DNA of 55,721 bases from Gracilaria vermiculophylla (GCA_019155205.2 JAHNZQ020000049.1:619470-675190), one strand, 5' to 3'. Shown: positions 21,083 through 32,864, counted from the stretch's first letter. Numbers and translations: made by a program. The notes: generated from the letters alone by a model not told the origin.

Positions 21083-23677
21083 CTATAGTGCCCCTCAAAT
21101 GAGTTCGTATGATGTGTGAGTCTTTACGTTTCCAAGAAAAAGCAACATATTACGAGAAACAAAAATTAGTGTTGAAAAGAAATGCAATGTATTTTATTAT
21201 TTCAATCTAACTATGCCCTATACATCACTTAGAAATGATATGTATTCTTGGTTTTACATTTTCAAGTATACGGATAAGAATGTATTAAATTGACTAAAAA
21301 CATTAAAATGATTTTTTGGAATATGGGGTTTTGGGCAAAACGCAAGTTTTCGTGGCCAATCAACTTCACCTCTTTTGCAAAAGTAATGCGTACAACTTTC
21401 AAAATATTTTATTTTTTGAAAGGTTTTGGACTATATGAAAGTTTTACATAAAAATGTTTTGTAAACCAGTTTTTGGTTAAATGTAAACTATTAATAAGAA
21501 CCTCTGGTTATCATACTGCTAAATCAAAAACGTTGCTTTGCTTCACGTTTCAGGAATAATGGCCAATTTTGTGCTCGATGAGAGTAAAAAAGCCGTTGTC
21601 ATATAGGACTACATGGTTTTTGAGTCCTCTTAGATGGGTTTTATTATAAAACTTAATAAGGGAATGAGCATGGAGAACATTTATGATAATTTTGAATCTT
21701 TTTGTTAGAGCAAGAACAATCCCTTCATGATAAACAGTGGTCATGATTTATTTGTAGATATAAAAAGAGTGTATGTGTGATTTGGGTGTCTCTCATTCTG
21801 ATTCTGTAGACTGTTTAAAAAAAGACAATGGATGAAGTATCACCCTGAATAAAAAATTTTAGTATAGAAGTCTAGTTTGTATTAATTTGTTATATTATAT
21901 GTGTTCTAAATATAACGATCTTAATTTGATCACGTCACATCTACTGTCGACGTTATTTTGCAAACCAGAAAATGAAATTTAAAGTAGTGAGTACATGTTT
22001 TCAGTCAAGTTTATACGCTTCTTTTTTCTCGATGTGAAAAGAAGTAAGATTATTATCATTTGTTTCTTTTGATTGCTTTTTACCTTTCTCCGCAGCCAGT
22101 AAAATGCCATTTTCGAATGCAAATGGCCCATTCTCATTCGTTTTGAAAATAATATTAACCGTCAGGGACGGCGAAGGCAAGCATCTCACGCACATAAATT
22201 GGTGAATAGCGACAATGTGTGTTCTATTCAGCTGATATTGAAATCAAAGTTTTTTCAATCTGATGATCACTCTCAAATGACTGCAATACATATGGACCAC
22301 TATGTAATTAGCACTCGTGCAGTGCAATAAACTGATGCTGCATCACTGTGGAGCGGAATCTGCGGTACGAGGAGGAGTTTGGCTGGTTCTCGTACCTTAC
22401 GTACGAGAGCAGCAGACTCCACGTGTATAATAGAAGATTAGTGGATAATGCCTGCTCCGCGATCGCAAGTAAAGCGTCGAGACAGAACCTGACGTCAGTG
22501 TGGCTTGATTAGACTGTCTTCGCGATTCTGTATGGCTGAATACTAACGTAAGTATCTGTGTTACAAGACTTGCAAAATATCCACAGCCACCATCGGCGAT
22601 CGAGGCACGTGGTGAACGGTTCTGTGGGCCCAACAATTAGCTTGCAATTTGCCTTTGAGTGGCCCGAAAACATACAAGGATTGGGGGCATATCATGGTTA
22701 TCGAGCTCTGATTGGCCAATAATTGGCCCCAAAAAAGCAATCTCAATCTCAAATGTGAGTCTTATCATTAAAAGTGTATGCGAAAACAGTATCATTTGGG
22801 ACGCTACAGTGTTTCACGTACTAAAACGTTTGTTTTCTGTGTTTGAAGCCAAGATTTGGTACACAAAAAACTAAGACACCAAGCTTTCATTTGACGTAAG
22901 CAACGTCAGGAGTACTGCCGAAAAACGGAAATGAGGTCGGCTTCATTTGCTGAGTTCGAAGTCAAATTAGCTTTCCGACCCATTACTTTACATGGAGAAC
23001 AGATAGGTACTTTAATGCATGAAATGGAGCAAAACGGCTCTGTGACATTTTAGAAGTCTGAGTGACATGTCCCCACAAAATTCTTTGTCAGAAAGGATGT
23101 CCGTGGCCGGCTACTAAAGTTCTCACACGGGATAGAGTGCTATTTGATATCTTTGGTCCGGAATAAACGTCCGAGCCCGCCAAGTTCGGTACGAACGCTA
23201 GACTACCCTCATGCGGACTTAGTACGATTTCAAGGATTGGAAGCAACTTCCCTTGGTCTTGGAAGCAATTTTTCGGGTCTGGAAGCAACTCTCTTTATTG
23301 GGAGGCCCCTGTTCACCGCGCTTTGGAAGCATCTCTTCCGCTGTTCGTAGATATTGGAGGAGGTGTCTTCGCGTCATTCGTGCGCCTTAATATATTTGAA
23401 AGGAATATAGAAAACCAACCTTGGCATGTATGATCAAAACAGCTTTCAAGGATAGTGTTCCCAAAACCTTGCCACCTATCTCTTCAATCTGCTTCCAAAT
23501 GGTTTTGCGCGAGTTTGACTTAAAAGAAGGCTTGGGACTCATGCTTGCTCTTTCGAACCTCCTGTGTCGCAACTCTCTGTGGCATAGCATTGTTGCACCA
23601 GCAGAAACTAGCATAGTTGAAGCATATCTCCTCCAGAGCTTGAAGGGATCGACCGTCGAGACAACCCACCGCACAAA
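21083..23677. other. Intergenic; no gene recognised
   Basis: AT-rich, with only short frames. A small hairpin (CTCGTAC-CTTA-CGTACGAG) occurs near 22389-22407, and a degenerate short tandem motif is listed separately. Nothing else is supported. Confidence 0.4.
23239..23333 (+). repeat. Degenerate 20-22 bp tandem motif upstream of the decarboxylase
   Basis: GGAAGCAA/T recurs at 23239, 23261, 23281 and 23325, with a weaker GGAGGCCCC at 23301, giving a period of about 20-22 bp. It begins about 440 bp upstream of the decarboxylase ATG. It could be a regulatory array or a chance low-order repeat. Confidence 0.4.
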
Positions 23678-25633
23678 ATGCCGGAAGGAAACAAAACGCC
23701 GAAAGGAAACAAAATGAACACGAAGAAGGGGAAGGGGAAGCTGAAGGGAATGTTCCGCAGCAACGGAAAGCCCGGACGCCACGCTCCGCAATGGCTGCGC
23801 ATCCGGTCGGCCATGGAGAACAGCTTCCCAACGTACTACGAGACAAGTCTGGACAAGTTCGCGACAGAGATAGGCGATTCGGTGCGTCTGCTCAACACCC
23901 TCAAGCCGGCGCGCGACGGGCCGCCTTTCATTGGCGACGATCCCTCCGTGCCAGACTACTCCGATGTCACCCAGGCGCGCATGGAGGAGAATTCGCTGCC
24001 GCTGGATGACGTGGTGCAAGAGTGCGTGGACATGTTCGTTGGGATGCCTCACTGGAGCCATCCGTTCACGATGCCGAACGTAATCCCGCCCGCGAACAAG
24101 GCAGCCATCATCGCGGCGACGCTGACCAACATCTTCAGCCCGAACATCATTGAGGGTGAGTACGCGTGGAACGTGCAGAAGGCTGAGATGGAATCAGCAG
24201 CCATGATGGCCGACATAATCGGGTGGGATACTTCACAAGCCGGCGGCGTCTACACGTACGGGGGTTCAGGCTGCTATCTGTACGGCATCAAGTATGCGCT
24301 CACCCAGGTGCTGGGCACGGACTCGCGCTGCAAGGGCGTGCGCACGGACGGGGTCATTTTGACGTCGCAACAGGGTCATTACGCCAAGATGAACGCGACA
24401 GACTGGACCGGGCTTGGGATGAACAACATCATCGACATCGAAACGGACGACGACACAAACGAAATGGACATCGCACACTTGGAGGAGGTGCTCAAAGACT
24501 GTCATGAAAGAAGTGTGCCGGTGATTTCGGTGATCTGCACGATGGGCACGACGGACTCGTTCGCCGTGGACCCCGTGAAGGAGATCTACGACCTGGTGCA
24601 AAGGTACCCCAACCCTGACGGCTTTGGCAAACCGTTCATCTACTGCGATGCCGTGATCGGATGGTCGTGGTTGTTCTTCAAGGGGTACGACTTTGCCAAC
24701 AACCCGCTGCAGTTTGACAGCGAACTTCTGCCGCGACTTGAAAGCAATTACAACCGGATCAAGGACGTGGTGTACGCCGACGCGATAGGCATTGACTTTC
24801 ACAAAACCGGCTGGAGCACGTACAACTGCAGCATGTTCTGCATGCAGAAGCTGAACCACTTTCGAGAGATGATGACGCGACCCGGATCGGCGTACCTGCA
24901 GGAGCGCACGGCGTACAACCCGGGGCTGTACACACTGGAGGTGTCGCGCTCAGGGTCGTACGCGCTGGCCGGGTGGGCGACGCTACGCTACTTTGGGCTG
25001 TCGGGCTTCCGCTCGGTGCTGGGCGGCATTCTCGAGATGCAGATGTACCTTCGCGAGAAGCTGGAGGACGAGAGCTCGATGGTGTGCGTGAACGAGACGG
25101 ATAACGGGTTCGTGACGCTGATCCGGGTGTACGCACCAGGCGTGGACGCAGCGACGCAGTTCGAACGCGAGGTGAGCAACCCGGAGGCGCTGGAGGAGCT
25201 CAAGGAGAACAACGAGCTGCAGCAGAAGGTGGCCGACATGATGTGGGCGTGGTTTCGGTCCGGCCAGCAGTACAACGGGCTGTACGGGGCATACACGAGC
25301 TACACGTCGGGCTTCCGAACGACGGACTACAACGACGACATGTCGTCCGACGCGGTGGTGTACGCCATCAAGGCGTTCCCCATGAACGTTAACATCACAG
25401 CGGCGACGATGGACAGCCTGATGGACATGCTTCTCATGGCGCGCGAGCGCGTGCTCGCCGGCGAGACGGTGCCGATGCCGGAGGGCGGTGTGTGCCCGCC
25501 GTACGACGCGCACAATCCAGCCATCACGTGCGGCGACGGCGACGCGGCGGCTGAGGCGCCTCGCGCGCGCGTCCACGACCTCGTGTCCGGCGTGGTCGGT
25601 TCCCGCGCGCACACGCGCCTGCGCCGCAGGTAA
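23678..25633 (+). CDS. PLP-dependent (group II-type) amino acid decarboxylase
   Basis: Intact 651-codon frame starting at ATG 23678 (context CACAAAATGC). The fold-type I decarboxylase landmarks are present: a Gly-rich phosphate-binding turn (TYGGSGCYLYG), a conserved Asp at residue 324 in YCDAVIGW that would pair with the pyridine nitrogen, and the cofactor lysine K376 in GIDFHKTGWS, with His before Lys as in the family. The N-terminal 45 residues are Lys/Arg-rich (KGNKMNTKKGKGKLKG), which could be a targeting or disordered extension. The C-terminal 35 are low-complexity Arg/Ala. Substrate cannot be read from the sequence. The VYTYGGSG and DAVIGWSW segments resemble, from memory, bacterial decarboxylase-like proteins of unknown substrate more than glutamate or DOPA decarboxylases. 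Third positions are strongly G/C, unlike the AT-rich neighbouring genes and spacers, so transfer or strong expression selection is possible. It is intronless. Confidence 0.88.
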   Translation: MPEGNKTPKGNKMNTKKGKGKLKGMFRSNGKPGRHAPQWLRIRSAMENSFPTYYETSLDKFATEIGDSVRLLNTLKPARDGPPFIGDDPSVPDYSDVTQARMEENSLPLDDVVQECVDMFVGMPHWSHPFTMPNVIPPANKAAIIAATLTNIFSPNIIEGEYAWNVQKAEMESAAMMADIIGWDTSQAGGVYTYGGSGCYLYGIKYALTQVLGTDSRCKGVRTDGVILTSQQGHYAKMNATDWTGLGMNNIIDIETDDDTNEMDIAHLEEVLKDCHERSVPVISVICTMGTTDSFAVDPVKEIYDLVQRYPNPDGFGKPFIYCDAVIGWSWLFFKGYDFANNPLQFDSELLPRLESNYNRIKDVVYADAIGIDFHKTGWSTYNCSMFCMQKLNHFREMMTRPGSAYLQERTAYNPGLYTLEVSRSGSYALAGWATLRYFGLSGFRSVLGGILEMQMYLREKLEDESSMVCVNETDNGFVTLIRVYAPGVDAATQFEREVSNPEALEELKENNELQQKVADMMWAWFRSGQQYNGLYGAYTSYTSGFRTTDYNDDMSSDAVVYAIKAFPMNVNITAATMDSLMDMLLMARERVLAGETVPMPEGGVCPPYDAHNPAITCGDGDAAAEAPRARVHDLVSGVVGSRAHTRLRRR

Positions 25634-28065
25634 AACGTAGGACTCGGCTTCCACTGCCTCGCGTGCAGTGGAGCGCAGGAGGCTTTAGCTGCTACCAAGA
25701 GCGGTTGGATGCATGAATCTTGCGCCATAGCGGTTGTAAGATTTTCATTGAGCACGAAGAGGTCATGAAGCAATTCACCGTAACCCTAACGTGCACTTGG
25801 CAGAGTTTTGGCCACGATCAATAACGCAACAAGCGTGAGTTTGCAACATCCGTGATGTTGCCTGCCCAGTCAGCAGCCTCGCTGAAATCTCCCGCCCAGC
25901 CCCATGCAGCCAATATAAAGTGCATTCAGCAATTGCCTCATCCGCGAATTGATCTTTTCGCACCAATTAAACGAAGCAACGTGTCGTTTTATGAATTTGT
26001 GAATCCGGAAATCGGAAACGCTCAATCAACTGTAGTGCAAGAACATGTACACACGTGCACACTTGTCGTTTCCAATTTACTCCCCCATGCCGGCGAAAAT
26101 TTTCGTTGCGGCTTTAAGGATACGAACCTCGTCCGTATGTGAATACAATTGCTTTATTCAATTAATTAATTTAAAAGCGATTAAACTCTATCACCAGTTG
26201 CGCTTGAAACTTTCGATAAATAGGCCGTACCAGAAAAACATGAAATTTAAATAACACATCAATTCGACGGTTGAAAAAAGTGATCAACTATTTAGCAGAA
26301 CAAAGTGTTTTGCAGTTGCAGTTTAAAATTGACATTCATCTCCTTCAAAATGAAGAATATAAATAAATAATGTAGTATTAAAAATCGTGTTCATCATAAA
26401 CTTGACGCTTTAGATGCTTTTAGTTTTGAATTGGATTTCGGTGAAAACAAAACTTAATTGATTCGAAATCGTATTGATTGGTTTTTTTTACCAAGATTAA
26501 AGAAAAGCCTTTGTTATTAACTTCAAAACATCTGTAGAATTTATTTTTTATTTTCTGGGCTCCGGATGTTACCATAATTTATGGATTGAAACGTGAAATA
26601 AAAATGACGGTTGTCCCATGAAAAGAAACAATTGTTATGCTTTCCTATTTGACAGGTAAACGAAGCAAAGAATCCAAGCAGTAGCAAAAAAAATGAAGGA
26701 TATTTCACAACAGATAGACATGAGTTGGGCTCATAACCTTTTATATGTTCGACGATACAACTACTCAGGCGCTTTACCAATGATGCCGACGTGTTCTTAC
26801 ATGAGCCGTCAGACATAAAGCACTTAATCGAAAAGTCTTCTAGATATTGTAACTTTACGTTAAAATTCAGTATGGCTAGTTTTCCGTATGCATGAACAAT
26901 CTCAAACACAATTCAATATCACTAGCAATATGAAGCAGTATGTATTTCGCATATGTGCTGTGGAAAATTTATGTATTGCAATTACTAGCGCTAAAAAAGA
27001 TCCCTGCGTAAATGGTCGAAAACAAGTTGTAAAGCTTTTATCAATAATGTATGTCGTAACTTCATATCGTATGGAATTCTGATGTTTATATCTACTGTAT
27101 TTGAAAGGCGCTACTTTGCGTCATGATATTTGGATCTCTGTGGAATATTGGAACTTATTTTATATATATGATTCATACCAATTAGGGAAATTCGCAGATC
27201 GAAAGAGCTTTTTTTTAAACAAACAGAAAAGTGTATTTTTAACAAGAAAAAAGAAAAATGCAACGAAGCAGATCTTGGGGAAGTGGAAATAAAGTTAAAT
27301 AAAAGATATATACTGATCTTTTTTTCCCTTTTCAAGCTTATCGTAATATCTGAGAATGTTGCTACGAAGTTGAAACAATTTATTATTCAACATCTGAGGT
27401 TTTTATATAATTGTTGATTTCCCCCCTAATTTTACAGAAAACCCCTTTTTAAAAAACAGATTCCGTTGTAAATTATTTCTTCATAACATTTAATAGACAC
27501 TGCTTGTATATTGTAGGTGCTGCTTTATTCTTATTTTTTTATTTTAACGCTGAAGAAAAACGTTTTTGTTTAGTACATGTTGTATGTGATGTGTTCTATC
27601 TACTTCTACTTTCTATTTTGTAATTCAAATGCAAATCATTATTTTTCTCGCTTGTATGTCAAAATTGCTGCATGTAACAATATACTTCTATCAAAAGAAA
27701 AATGATTTTGTACTTGTTTACCATACCGTTCTTTTCGTGAATATTAGGCCCGTTTTTCGAGTTTGGGAATCAGGGAATCGGAAATTAGGGAACGAAAAAA
27801 ATTCTGATTTCCTGATTCACGGTCTCTCTTCGCCCCTAGTAAATTCGTCCGGAAAGGCTTGGAAAATGCTTTGCACAAGGCCATGCAATCCTCTGCACCA
27901 TGAAATCTTTCACGCTCGCCAGCGCAAAAAAAAACCTGCTAGTAGCAACCGTTCTTTGCTTACCCGTTTCCATTCTATCACCATGAGGTCACAAAAAAGA
28001 CTCACGAAAACTTCAATTTCATATCTTCTTGCCGCGATTGCTGCGGACTGTACAAGTGTATCCCA
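25634..28065. other. Intergenic; no gene recognised
   Basis: Very AT-rich from about 26150 to 27750. The longest frame (minus 26909-26541, 122 codons) has no recognisable motif. There is a purine-rich direct repetition near 27766-27800 (GGGAATCAGGGAATCGGAAA...). The P-loop half of the EF-G relic is not here. Confidence 0.4.
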
Positions 28066-30015
28066 CACACTCCAGGCCATCTTGATTTTACGTACGAAGT
28101 TGAGACTTGTCTCAGAGCCACTGATTCAGTGCTTGTCCTTCTCGATGCTGTGGCGGCTGTGCAACCACAAACGGAAACTGTGTGGCGACATGCTGATGCC
28201 AAGCGCCTTCCGCGCAGTGTGGTTGCCAATACGATGGATTGCGAAGCCGCCGATCTCTATTCCGTCGTTCTAAATCTGGAACAATCCTTCCATACATCCC
28301 CAGCGGTCCTCCATCTTCCAGTTTTCACTCACGGTGTTATCACCGCCAGTTTTGATCTGTTGCAAACGTTTCCGGACCACCAAAAAGATCATTTGCAACC
28401 AACCCTTGCTCTGTTCCCGATGCCTATCAGGCCGATGTTCGTGAAGCTGCCTTTATTTTACTTGAAACCGTTGCTGACGTTGATGATCACATCATGAGTT
28501 TGTACCGCGACGGTCACCCGATGACAAGGCATCACATGAAAGCGGCACTTCGTGATGCCTATGTGTCGAACAAGCTGTTTCCCATTCTATGTGGATCTTC
28601 ACTTAATCGCATAGGCGTCGAACAGCTTATGGACCCCGTGCTTATCTATCTACCTGCTCCTACTCAACGCAGATCTATAGAGGCGCAATCGGTTGACAAG
28701 AAACACCCAGTCAGTCTATGCATAGCCAGTGACGCTCCGTTTGTAGACTACGCTTTTCAGATCACGTATGAGAGACATCGCGGGCGACTTGTACATCTCC
28801 GCGCAATCACGAGATCTCTTTCGGACGGAAAGAAGCCCATGCTCAGCACCACTGAAGGACAGGCAGAGACGCTTACTAAACTGCCTCCGATCATAGTGGA
28901 CAGATTTGATGAGATCGATAACATGATCACCGGTGATATATTTGCGGCGGTAAGTTTTCTTTCGCAACATCGCGTAATGCGCAGAATCCCCAACCTCATA
29001 CTCACGACAAATAATATCTGTCCTATACCTTAGCTTGGCTTTCGGCACACTCAAACTGGTGATATGGTTGTGCAAAAGCACTGCGCAAAATCATCCCACG
29101 TGGTGCTGGAGGCCACCCAACCTCCCCCAGCTATATTTACCGTCGCTCTTTCGGCAGAGACCAGCTCTCAGGAAGAAAAACTTGAGCAGCAATTGCTTCG
29201 AGTCGTTGATGCTGATGCGTCTTTGGAAACCAGAATGAATGATGAAACGGGTGAAATCCTCCTGTCCGGTGTGGGAGAATTACATCTACAAGTCACAGGG
29301 GAGCAAATGAGACGCACTCTGCAGTTCACGCTTCATATATCCAAGCCTCGGGGTGCATATCGCGAAAGCATTACAGCTTCTGCGCGCAAGACGGAGATGT
29401 ACGATGCTGTTATTGGAAGCCAGGAATTATACGCGTGCCTTGACATCTCCGTAGAACCCTTGGAAGACGACTAGTACCAGAATGACATTGTGGTTGACGG
29501 CTTTTCTTCCACAGAGGAGGATGAGGCCGTTCGACAAGGACTGGAGGCCGTGCTAGGCGGAGGCGTTTTGGATGACAACCTTGTGACAAATGTTCGAGTG
29601 CACGTAACAAAGGGAGATAATTAATGTGCCTCAAGTTGATCCGGTTGCTCTCCGCGTTTGTGCTGGAAAGGCTCTACACAACCTGCTTTCTGATTGATCT
29701 TCAACCTTGCTCGAACCTATAATGCTAGTGGAGCTGAGTGTACCAGAAGAACATGCTAGGGATGTTATCTCGAAATTATCACATCCTGTGAGATGGAGAG
29801 GCCTCGTGAAAGTTGTTGAGCAGATGGTGCACAACGAGGAAACACGGCACGCAAGACAGCGGTGTATTTCTCGCGCGAGCGTTCCTCTGGGAGGCCTTGT
29901 GGGGTGGGCAAGCCCTATGCGATCACTGACGAATGGACGAGGAGATATGAACATGCAATTTGGTTCGTTCAGAGGCGTGGACGACTCCACCAAACGACCG
30001 GTTGTGGAGCAATGA
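28066..30015 (+). pseudogene. GFM2: Mitochondrial elongation factor G2 (ribosome recycling GTPase) pseudogene, 5'-truncated
   Basis: In live genes this GTPase helps split mitochondrial ribosomes with RRF. The relic starts inside the G domain at HTPGHLDFTYEVETCLRATD (28066; the family has DTPGHVDFT-EVER) and continues VLLDAVAAVQPQTETVWRHAD. A frame change near 28400-28430 leads into DVREAAFILLETVADVDD, KLFPILCGSSLNRIGVEQLM and GRLVHLRAITRSL. An 84-bp intron is kept. After it come GFRHTQTGDMVV, PPAIFTVALSAETSSQEEKL, ETGEILLSGVGELHLQV and, after more breaks, LLEPIMLVELSVPEEHARD and VPLGGLVGWASPMRSLTNGR. Breaks seen are TAG 29472, TAA 29622 with a frame change, and TGA 29695. The P-loop (AHIDAGKT) and switch I are missing. 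The short domain IV without the GQYGKV-type motif favours EF-G2 over EF-G1. It is certainly EF-G-like; the GFM2 assignment is likely. Confidence 0.85.
28950..29033 (+). other. Preserved 84-bp intron in the EF-G2 relic
   Basis: GTAAGT...CCTTAG interrupts the gene exactly between GDIFAA and LGFRHTQTGD. Removing it restores the continuous EF-G reading frame at phase 0. This is the best evidence for introns, and so for nuclear eukaryotic DNA, in the window. It also shows the relic is not a retrocopy. Confidence 0.85.
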
Positions 30016-32244
30016 TGCGGAGTGTGAACTAAAGAAATGTTTATCAACAGCGGCACCCACACTTCATACTCAAAGTTGCGAAAATCATCGGCGTAGAGTT
30101 TCGCAAAGTGTGACCGGAGCCGTTTGCCAACCCGTTCTTTTTCCAAAGACTTTCTGTCAAGCAAGCTGCTCTCAGAGAAGGTTTCGCCACCGAAGGACAG
30201 CCTCCTGTTTAATTGGGCATGTTGCTCGCAAATGACTCGACGTGGTCTGCCAAATGGTATTTGATCGTAGAGTAGGCACAGAATTGCGATTGCGAGGCGA
30301 AGTCGACTGGCAGGGTAGGCAAGCGTGCGAGAGAGGTGATGCAGAAGCGTGGAGTAAGCATTTGCACGACTCTTTCGCCCTCCCCAAGAAGAATTCCTCT
30401 CTCTGTGGCAAAGAACGATCTGTACGCCTGGAATCGAGTCCGGCCTTTGTTGCCTTTCGGTACATGATGTGAAGCCTGGTTAATGGATGCCGAACGATTA
30501 AGAAACGGTATACGTTCGGACTGTATAAAAACGCCTCTGGAGATCGCATATGGAAAACTGAGAAAGAGGCCGTAATGTGTACATTGCATAGAGATGATCA
30601 CGTATTGTATTGTCCCAAGTAACCCCAACTGAGCAGTACACACCGTTTGCTCAGTGGTTGCCGTCCACCAACACCACAAGCTGGTCAACGACAAAAGAAG
30701 TCAAGAATGTTCGCTGGAACGGTATTGGATCAGAGAGCAAGTCTGTAGGGTGCCACTGAAGTGAGGGAGGGATGAATGGCGGCCGTGCACGGACATGCTC
30801 TTTCCGAAGCTATACCACTTCGTTGAGCAAAACAAGTGGCTCGTTGTCAGGATGGTCACTAGCATGTAAGTGACGGATGGCACGATGCATTTCTTCTATG
30901 GGCACGCGTTCGCCACATGCATGCGTTCGATGCTGGTGTTCGAGCCTGGCGAATGTGTAAAGAATGCAGCAAACAAAGTTATGATATGGACTTGCCGGTG
31001 TGCCGTGAATCAGATTTGTCATGGACAGACAAGTTTTCATTAGCCTGACAAGTGTAAGCGTATTAGTTGACAGTTTAACGAAAGCTATTGCATTCGCGAG
31101 TTGGTTTGGGCATTGATGCAGTTCGTTTCCCTCAAGGCGGAACGTGTAGAGGCTCGCCTACGGAAACGAAATCGGGAATACAACGTGTCAACGTGTGACT
31201 ACGCTACTGCACTAAAAATGATTGAGCGTTTCCCATTCCCCGATCCCCAACCTCGTAAAACGTCCCTTAGCTGATATGTAAAGAATTGTTATTGAATCAC
31301 TATCAAGTTTTGAAATAAACACATCTTTTGACATCTGGATCTGGATTGTTAAGATTTCGCTATCCTCAAATGAACGAACTTCGCGTGCATAATCTGCTCT
31401 TAGGTGTCGCTGACGGCTCTCTTGCGCCATATACGTTAATGCATTTGCATATCGTCTGATATTTAAACTGGTTGGTTTTACAGTTGTGGTCAGTTTTTGG
31501 GAGGAATGCTTTCTTGAGTCGTGGGCATCCCGCCTGAGCTTTCTAGTAGGTGGTCTATCGGAGAGTTTCCGGTGGGCAAGGCGCTCCTGCTCCCCAAAAA
31601 CGACTCTTGCCTCTCAGAGGCAAGAGACACCGGTAAACCCCAAACCATTGCTTGACGCGAAGAAAGTTGGGGCAATACTGCGATAGCCTTCATTAATTTG
31701 GCTTGCTTTCACCTCCTAAGCGTATGAATCACAAACACTAAAAACTGTGTGTTCTGTTCACAAAACCGCAAGTGTGGGGAAAGAAAAGCGAACAACTGGA
31801 GATAAAAGGTATGGGATTGTCACGCCAGCGCCGGAGCAGCTTCTTCAAGGAACATGACTAGACTTCAAAGAGTTAAGGTTGGAGTTTTGAAGCTCATATA
31901 ACAAGAAAGTCAGGAAAGAAGCTAGTCAACGTTTGACGGTGTTAGGTGCAGAGGCGCAGTTGAGAGTGAAAAGAACCCAGATTTTACGGCGGTGCAGCGC
32001 GAATAAAAAGGCCGACGTGTCTCCCGACGAAGCTCGGCGCAAGCTGTGCGCGAGGCAGCGACGACGATCGAGGCGGCTCCGATGGCGGCGGCGGTAAAGA
32101 AAGCGGCGCTACTGGTTCGACCAACCAAATATGATGAAAAGTCTTTCCCTGTGCAAGTCTTATTCTTCATGAAGCAATGCTATTCATAACTGTGTTGGGA
32201 AAATTGAGTAAACCTGATTTAATAAATTGTCGCGGTGTGTCCAA
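30016..32244. other. No recognised gene
   Basis: Several frames of 60-160 codons on both strands, none with recognisable motifs. They overlap each other and lack coding character. Confidence 0.35.
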
Positions 32245-32763
32245 CTAATAACACACTAGACGCCTTATGAACGATTCGGGAACAGCTACGTCAACTTGAA
32301 TTTCAACAAGCACGCCTGGTTCCAGGAGCGAGTCAGAAGCAAACAATATTGCTGGCGGGGCTGGACCTCCGAAGCCAATTGCACTTGCCGCAAGTACATC
32401 CTCGGCAGTGTTTGGATCAAGGTCCACTATGACAACAATAGCTTTCAATAGGTCGCTCAAATCGGCTTCAACAGCTTCCAACGCCAGCGCGAGGTTGCGA
32501 AAGGTTTGTTCCAACTGCTGCGTCAAAGTTTCACCAACTAAAAAACCCGTTTGGTTCCTTGCACTTTGTCCGGCGACATGGGCAACGGCGTTTCTTGTAT
32601 CAACGACAATTTGAGAAAACCCGAAAGGAACTGGGTCGAAAAGAGTGGGCGGATTGACAATCACGAGACGGCTTCTTTGTCGCCGTCGGCAATAAGCGTC
32701 GGCGGGTGCAGCGTGAAGTACGAAGAATAATGCAAGTATAACTGAAGAGGAGCGAACATGCAT
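32245..32763 (-). CDS. Secreted Rid (YjgF/YER057c/UK114) family protein lacking the catalytic Arg
   Basis: Intact 172-codon frame from ATG 32763. Residues 1-24 are a clear signal peptide (MHVRSSSVILALFFVLHAAPADA, likely cut after ADA). The rest is a Rid fold: FGFSQIVVDTRNAVAHVAGQ (strands 1-2), QQLEQTFRNLALALEAVEADLSD (helix), LLKAIVVIVDLDPN and EPGVLVEIQVDVAVP (last strands). Rid enzymes that hydrolyse imines carry an Arg in PPAR-T; here the segment is PPAILFAS, with Ile instead of Arg, so deaminase activity is unlikely. Secretion is also unusual, since most family members are cytosolic or organellar. A TATA box sits about 100 bp upstream. It could be a ligand-binding or otherwise repurposed trimer in the secretory pathway or outside the cell. 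Confidence 0.8.
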   Translation of the reverse strand: MHVRSSSVILALFFVLHAAPADAYCRRRQRSRLVIVNPPTLFDPVPFGFSQIVVDTRNAVAHVAGQSARNQTGFLVGETLTQQLEQTFRNLALALEAVEADLSDLLKAIVVIVDLDPNTAEDVLAASAIGFGGPAPPAILFASDSLLEPGVLVEIQVDVAVPESFIRRLVCY

Positions 32764-32864
32764 ACTGGATGGTTTAGGATATGGCGATGGAAAAGAGAAA
32801 AAAGGGTGCTATAGAAACGGTAACAGAGACATTGCCCGAGTGCATCGGGTCTGTTCGGTATTGG

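Noticed and set aside
24983..25654. Long minus-strand open frames opposite the decarboxylase
   Set aside because: They are GC-bias shadows: rich in His, Arg and Val, no motifs, and opposite a clearly conserved gene.
27629..28273. 214-codon plus frame as a gene
   Set aside because: Its second half runs through the EF-G relic in the wrong frame, and its first half is low-complexity AT-rich sequence.
28950..29474. Introns as explanation for all breaks in the EF-G2 relic
   Set aside because: Only the 28950-29033 gap has a proper GT-AG pair and restores the frame. The stops at 29472 and 29695 replace single residues inside conserved sequence.
30209..30694. 161-codon minus-strand frame as a gene
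   Set aside because: No signal, domain or composition suggests coding, and overlapping frames exist on both strands in the same place.
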